33,757 nucleotides of DNA, taken from NCBI GenBank assembly GCA_947372465.1, contig CANBTT010000031.1:1-33757 (forward strand), in the 5' to 3' direction. Numbering within the stretch: the first letter of the stretch is position 1; each line of letters opens with the position of its first letter. This document shows, piece after piece, positions 30,884-33,757 of this stretch. Origin of the DNA: Burkholderiales bacterium. Its GTDB lineage: Bacteria > Pseudomonadota > Gammaproteobacteria > Burkholderiales > Burkholderiaceae_C. The notes below the pieces were generated by a model. It did no database searches. It was not told the DNA's origin and saw nothing but the letters and a program-made list of their open reading frames with translations. Both the position numbers and the translations under genes were made by a program.

Positions 30884-33757
30884 ATGAACAAGGCTTTTAA
30901 AGTCATTTGGAGTGAGGTCACTGCGACATTTGTCGCAGTGCCTGAGACTGCCAAAGGCCAAGGTGCGGCACAAGGGGGTGAGCGAGTCCTTGAACGCTCA
31001 GGTCTGGTTCAGCGATCAACGCAACTTTTCTTTATCAAGCCGCTTGTGGCGGCCTTGATTTGCATTGGATTTACCTTTGCCAGTTATGCGGGGCCCTTGG
31101 CGTCGAACCTGACTGCGCCTGCGCTCACGCAGTTGCCCACAGGCGCACAAGTCTCGGCCGGTGTGGCGCAGGTGACGCAGTCAGGCGCGGTGCTCACCGT
31201 GAAGCAATCGAGCGCCAATGCGGCCCTCAATTGGAAAACCTTTGATGTGGGCTCTCAAGCCACGGTCAACTTTGAACAACCCAGCGCACAGAGTGTGATT
31301 TTAAACCGGGTTCAAAGCAACGACCCGAGTCAAATCTTTGGAAAAATCAATGCCAATGGCTCGGTTTTCTTGCAAAACCCGAGTGGGGTTTACTTCGCAC
31401 CGGGTTCCAGCGTTGATGTAGGCAGCTTCCTTGCGACAACACACCAAATCAGTGATGCCGATTTGATGTCGGGCAATTTTACTTTTGGCCGAACGGGGTC
31501 CACGGGTAGGATTCTTAATCAAGGCAGCATCACCTCCAAGCTTGGGGGCTACATTGCGCTTTTGGCGCCTGAGGTGAGAAACGAAGGGGTTGTGGTGGCG
31601 AGAGGCGGCACCATTGTGTTGGCGGCGGGGGAAACTTTTCAGTTGCAATTTGAGGCCAACAATGCCTTGACCAATATTTTGGTGTCCCCCTCAACGGTTG
31701 CCGCTTATGTAGAAAACGGCAATGCCGTGATGGCGCCAGGGGGGGTGGTCATTTTGTCGGCGCAGGCCGCAAACGCCATTCAGGGCGGTGTTGTTAAAAA
31801 CAGCGGCACCATCCAAGCCAATGGTTTGATCAATGACGGGGGTGTGATCAGGCTGGTTGCCAGCCATTCGGTCAGCAACTCGGGAACCATCACCGCGGAT
31901 GCTATGCCTGGGGGAACCGGCAGTGGTGGACAGATTTTATTGATGTCCGATCTTCAAGCCCCAGACAGCACGACCCAAGTTGATGGGGCTTTAAGTGCGC
32001 AGGCTGGTCTATTGGGGGGGGATGGGGGCCGCATTGAAACGTCGGGCTCGCATGTCCACGTCTCGCCTGCGACCCGCATCACGACCCAGGCGCCCATGGG
32101 CACGGGCGGCAGTTGGATCATAGATCCCACCGACTTCACGGTTGGAAGTACCGTTGGCAACGACATGACTGGCGCCACTTTGGGAGCCAATTTAAATACC
32201 AACAATGTCACGATCCTGAGCAGTTCAGGTGGGACCGGTGCCAGTGGCAATATCAATATCAACGATTCGGTGACTTGGACGGGCAACAAGAAGCTGACCT
32301 TGTCGGCCTTTAAGAACATCAACATCAACAATGCCATCAACGTGCCCACGGGCGGGTCGGTGAGCTTGGTCTACGGGACTGGAGATGCGACAGGGGACTA
32401 TAACTTTGGAAGCTTTGGTTTAAACAACACCGCTTTCACGGGGGCGATCAATTTTGCAGGGACGGGTGCCGGTTTGTTCACCACCCAGTTGGGGGCCAAC
32501 GCGGTCGACAGTTACACCGTGATCACCAACCCCAGCACCTATGTGTCGACCACCAACCCAACGGGCAGCATCAACAGCCTCAGCGGTAAATTTGCTTTGG
32601 GGCAGAACTACAACTTTGGCCGTTCATTCACGGCGTCTCCCATCACGGGGACATTCACGGGCAAGTTCGAAGGTTTGGGTCACACGGTTGGCAATTTGAC
32701 TGGCACAGGTGCCATTGGCTTATTTAGCAATTCATCGGGTTTGATTCGTGATGTGGGGGTCAACATCTCCACTTCGAACGTGGCAAGTGTCACGGGTGGC
32801 TTGGTCAACACCAACTCAGGTGTGATACTGAACAGTTTTGCCAATGCATCCATTTTCACGACTTTTAACAGTGGTGGTGCAGCCCTATACGGAACATTTG
32901 GCGGATTGGTCGGCACCAATTCCGGCTTGATCACCAACAGTTTTTCGACCGGCTCAATTTCAGGCACTTCGCTTTTGGGTGGACTCGTTGGCACCAATGG
33001 AACAAGCAACAGCGCAAGTCCAAGCAATATCTTGAACAGTTTTTCAACAGCCAATCTAACGAGCACAGGCGGCACCGCCGGTGGTTTGATCGGACAAAAC
33101 ACCACCACAGCCACGGGAGCCTCATCCACCGTGACCAACAGTTTTGCCACTGGAGATGTTTGGACAAATGGCGGCAATGGAGGAGGATTGATCGGTTACA
33201 ACTATGCCAATGGCATCAATAGCTCAGTTGCGGTGACAAACAGCTTTGCAAGCGGCAACGTCACCGGCCCTCAATCCTATGGCGCAAGTTACGATGTCGG
33301 TGGCTTGATTGGTTCCAATACGGTGAACAAAACAGGCGCAAATGCCACAGTGAGCGGAAGTTATGCGACAGGAAACGTGAGCGCTGCGGCTTCATGGGTG
33401 GGAGGATTGATTGGGTTAAATCAAATCAATGCGGCCAATGGTATCGCTGATATTTTGAGCAGTTACGCAACCGGTGCGGTCTCCAATCCAAGTGCTGCAA
33501 GTGGAAATGCAGTTGCAGGTATTGGTGGGTTGATCGGACTCAATCGGAGTTCTGTCGCTGGCACCAGTTCTAAAGTCATCTCAAGCTATGCGACGGGCTC
33601 CGTAACGGGCTCCTTGCTAGGGGGAAGTTATGGGTCGGGTGGATTGATTGGTTACAACTGGGCCAACGCCAGTGGTGTGAACAACACGGTTTCCAACAGC
33701 TATGCAACAGGTGCTGTCAGTGGCTTGATCTCTGTGGGTGGATTGGTGGGTTGGAAC
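30884..33757 (+). CDS. Large filamentous-haemagglutinin-type adhesin (TpsA), C-terminus beyond window
   Basis: The open frame begins at the ATG at 30884 and has 958 codons to the window edge with no stop. The N-terminus MNKAFKVIWSEVTATFVAVP is an extended signal peptide region (ESPR), followed by a hydrophobic core (KPLVAALICIGFTFASYA). Next comes the TPS secretion domain: LNWKTFDVGSQATVNFEQP, ILNRVQSNDPSQIFGKINA, then NGSVFLQNPSGVYF and TTHQISDADL. A beta-helical stretch follows, then YDG-like and GLUG-motif repeats from 32795. The partner is the TpsB gene 20 bases upstream. TpsA proteins of this type act in adhesion, aggregation or biofilm. Two poly-G tracts lie inside the reading frame. 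Full length cannot be judged. Confidence 0.93.
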   Translation, partial: MNKAFKVIWSEVTATFVAVPETAKGQGAAQGGERVLERSGLVQRSTQLFFIKPLVAALICIGFTFASYAGPLASNLTAPALTQLPTGAQVSAGVAQVTQSGAVLTVKQSSANAALNWKTFDVGSQATVNFEQPSAQSVILNRVQSNDPSQIFGKINANGSVFLQNPSGVYFAPGSSVDVGSFLATTHQISDADLMSGNFTFGRTGSTGRILNQGSITSKLGGYIALLAPEVRNEGVVVARGGTIVLAAGETFQLQFEANNALTNILVSPSTVAAYVENGNAVMAPGGVVILSAQAANAIQGGVVKNSGTIQANGLINDGGVIRLVASHSVSNSGTITADAMPGGTGSGGQILLMSDLQAPDSTTQVDGALSAQAGLLGGDGGRIETSGSHVHVSPATRITTQAPMGTGGSWIIDPTDFTVGSTVGNDMTGATLGANLNTNNVTILSSSGGTGASGNININDSVTWTGNKKLTLSAFKNININNAINVPTGGSVSLVYGTGDATGDYNFGSFGLNNTAFTGAINFAGTGAGLFTTQLGANAVDSYTVITNPSTYVSTTNPTGSINSLSGKFALGQNYNFGRSFTASPITGTFTGKFEGLGHTVGNLTGTGAIGLFSNSSGLIRDVGVNISTSNVASVTGGLVNTNSGVILNSFANASIFTTFNSGGAALYGTFGGLVGTNSGLITNSFSTGSISGTSLLGGLVGTNGTSNSASPSNILNSFSTANLTSTGGTAGGLIGQNTTTATGASSTVTNSFATGDVWTNGGNGGGLIGYNYANGINSSVAVTNSFASGNVTGPQSYGASYDVGGLIGSNTVNKTGANATVSGSYATGNVSAAASWVGGLIGLNQINAANGIADILSSYATGAVSNPSAASGNAVAGIGGLIGLNRSSVAGTSSKVISSYATGSVTGSLLGGSYGSGGLIGYNWANASGVNNTVSNSYATGAVSGLISVGGLVGWN
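31739..31745 (+). repeat. Poly-G tract (7 G) inside tpsA
   Basis: Seven consecutive G bases in the codons for Pro-Gly-Gly-Val-Val. A slip of one base would shift the frame about 285 codons into the protein. Confidence 0.6.
32014..32021 (+). repeat. Poly-G tract (8 G) inside tpsA
   Basis: Eight consecutive G bases within codons for Leu-Leu-Gly-Gly-Asp. Tracts of this length are known slippage sites in several pathogens' surface genes. Here the tract is in frame, so the gene is in its on state in this sequence. Confidence 0.65.
32795..33757 (+). repeat. GLUG-motif repeat array in tpsA
   Basis: Repeats of the pattern GGL(I/V)GxN followed by a variable Ser/Thr/Asn-rich stretch and NS(Y/F)ATGxVxG. 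I count nine units and the start of a tenth at the window end. The spacing is irregular, from about 24 to 40 residues, and units match at the protein level more than the DNA level. GLUG repeats build beta-helical adhesin shafts. Confidence 0.85.

Noticed and set aside
31954..32349. Valine/proline-rich minus-strand frames in the adhesin gene (also 32680-33177)
   Set aside because: These are reverse readings of repetitive Gly/Thr/Asn codons of the TpsA protein, a common artefact.
32795..33757. CRISPR-like periodicity
   Set aside because: The repeats are protein-level GLUG motifs with irregular spacing and in-frame coding, not identical short direct repeats with spacers.

Overview
The window looks like a chromosome segment from a betaproteobacterium, most likely order Burkholderiales and a Comamonadaceae-like lineage of moderate GC. 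The clues are two Bug/TctC-type solute receptors beside catabolic genes, an FNR with four cluster cysteines, a phasin, a DUF2878 protein, and a two-partner secretion adhesin with an ESPR-type extended signal peptide. The genus is not secure. I see no tRNA, rRNA, CRISPR array, insertion sequence or phage gene.

Layout. 1-965 (-): CbpA/DnaJ-like co-chaperone (3' end off the window), preceded by a tiny coupled ORF. 1088-4171 (-): MgtA-type Mg2+ P-type ATPase and an ArsR-family repressor. 4281-11056 (+), divergent from arsR: membrane-fusion protein, RND permease, DUF2892 membrane protein, thioredoxin 2 (TrxC), TolC-type outer-membrane channel and a single-domain rhodanese. This is a complete tripartite pump with thiol and sulfane-sulfur proteins in the same operon. 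The ArsR plus rhodanese plus DUF2892 combination recalls E. coli YgaV/YgaP, so a reactive-sulfur or thiol-stress efflux system is my leading inference. It is the most interesting locus in the window.

11063-12842 (-): Bug receptor and LigI-like amidohydrolase. 13063-15821 (+): small CopZ-like metallochaperone, an unrecognised cysteine-rich lipoprotein, an OsmC-family protein and cysteine synthase. A perfect FNR box lies before the lipoprotein and an 8/10 FNR-like box before the metallochaperone. 15844-18107: DUF2878 membrane protein, a Crp-family regulator without a cluster and a [4Fe-4S]-type FNR. 18362-21522 (+): phasin, then ahpC and ahpF separated by a hairpin that may attenuate ahpF.

21536-26306: an IclR regulator divergent from a Bug receptor, an enoyl-CoA hydratase-like enzyme and an NDP-forming acyl-CoA synthetase. 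The intergenic gap carries a near-ideal multi-half-site operator. This looks like an uptake-and-activation module for an unidentified carboxylic acid. 26385-29035 (-): OmpR-type response regulator and 7TM-DISM sensor kinase. 29142 to the end (+): TpsB transporter and a very large TpsA adhesin with GLUG repeats and poly-G tracts, continuing past the window.

Common themes are thiol, sulfur and peroxide defence (rhodanese, TrxC, OsmC, CysK, AhpCF) and oxygen-responsive control (FNR). Regulatory sites are sequence matches only. Product names rest on motifs read by eye, without database searches.
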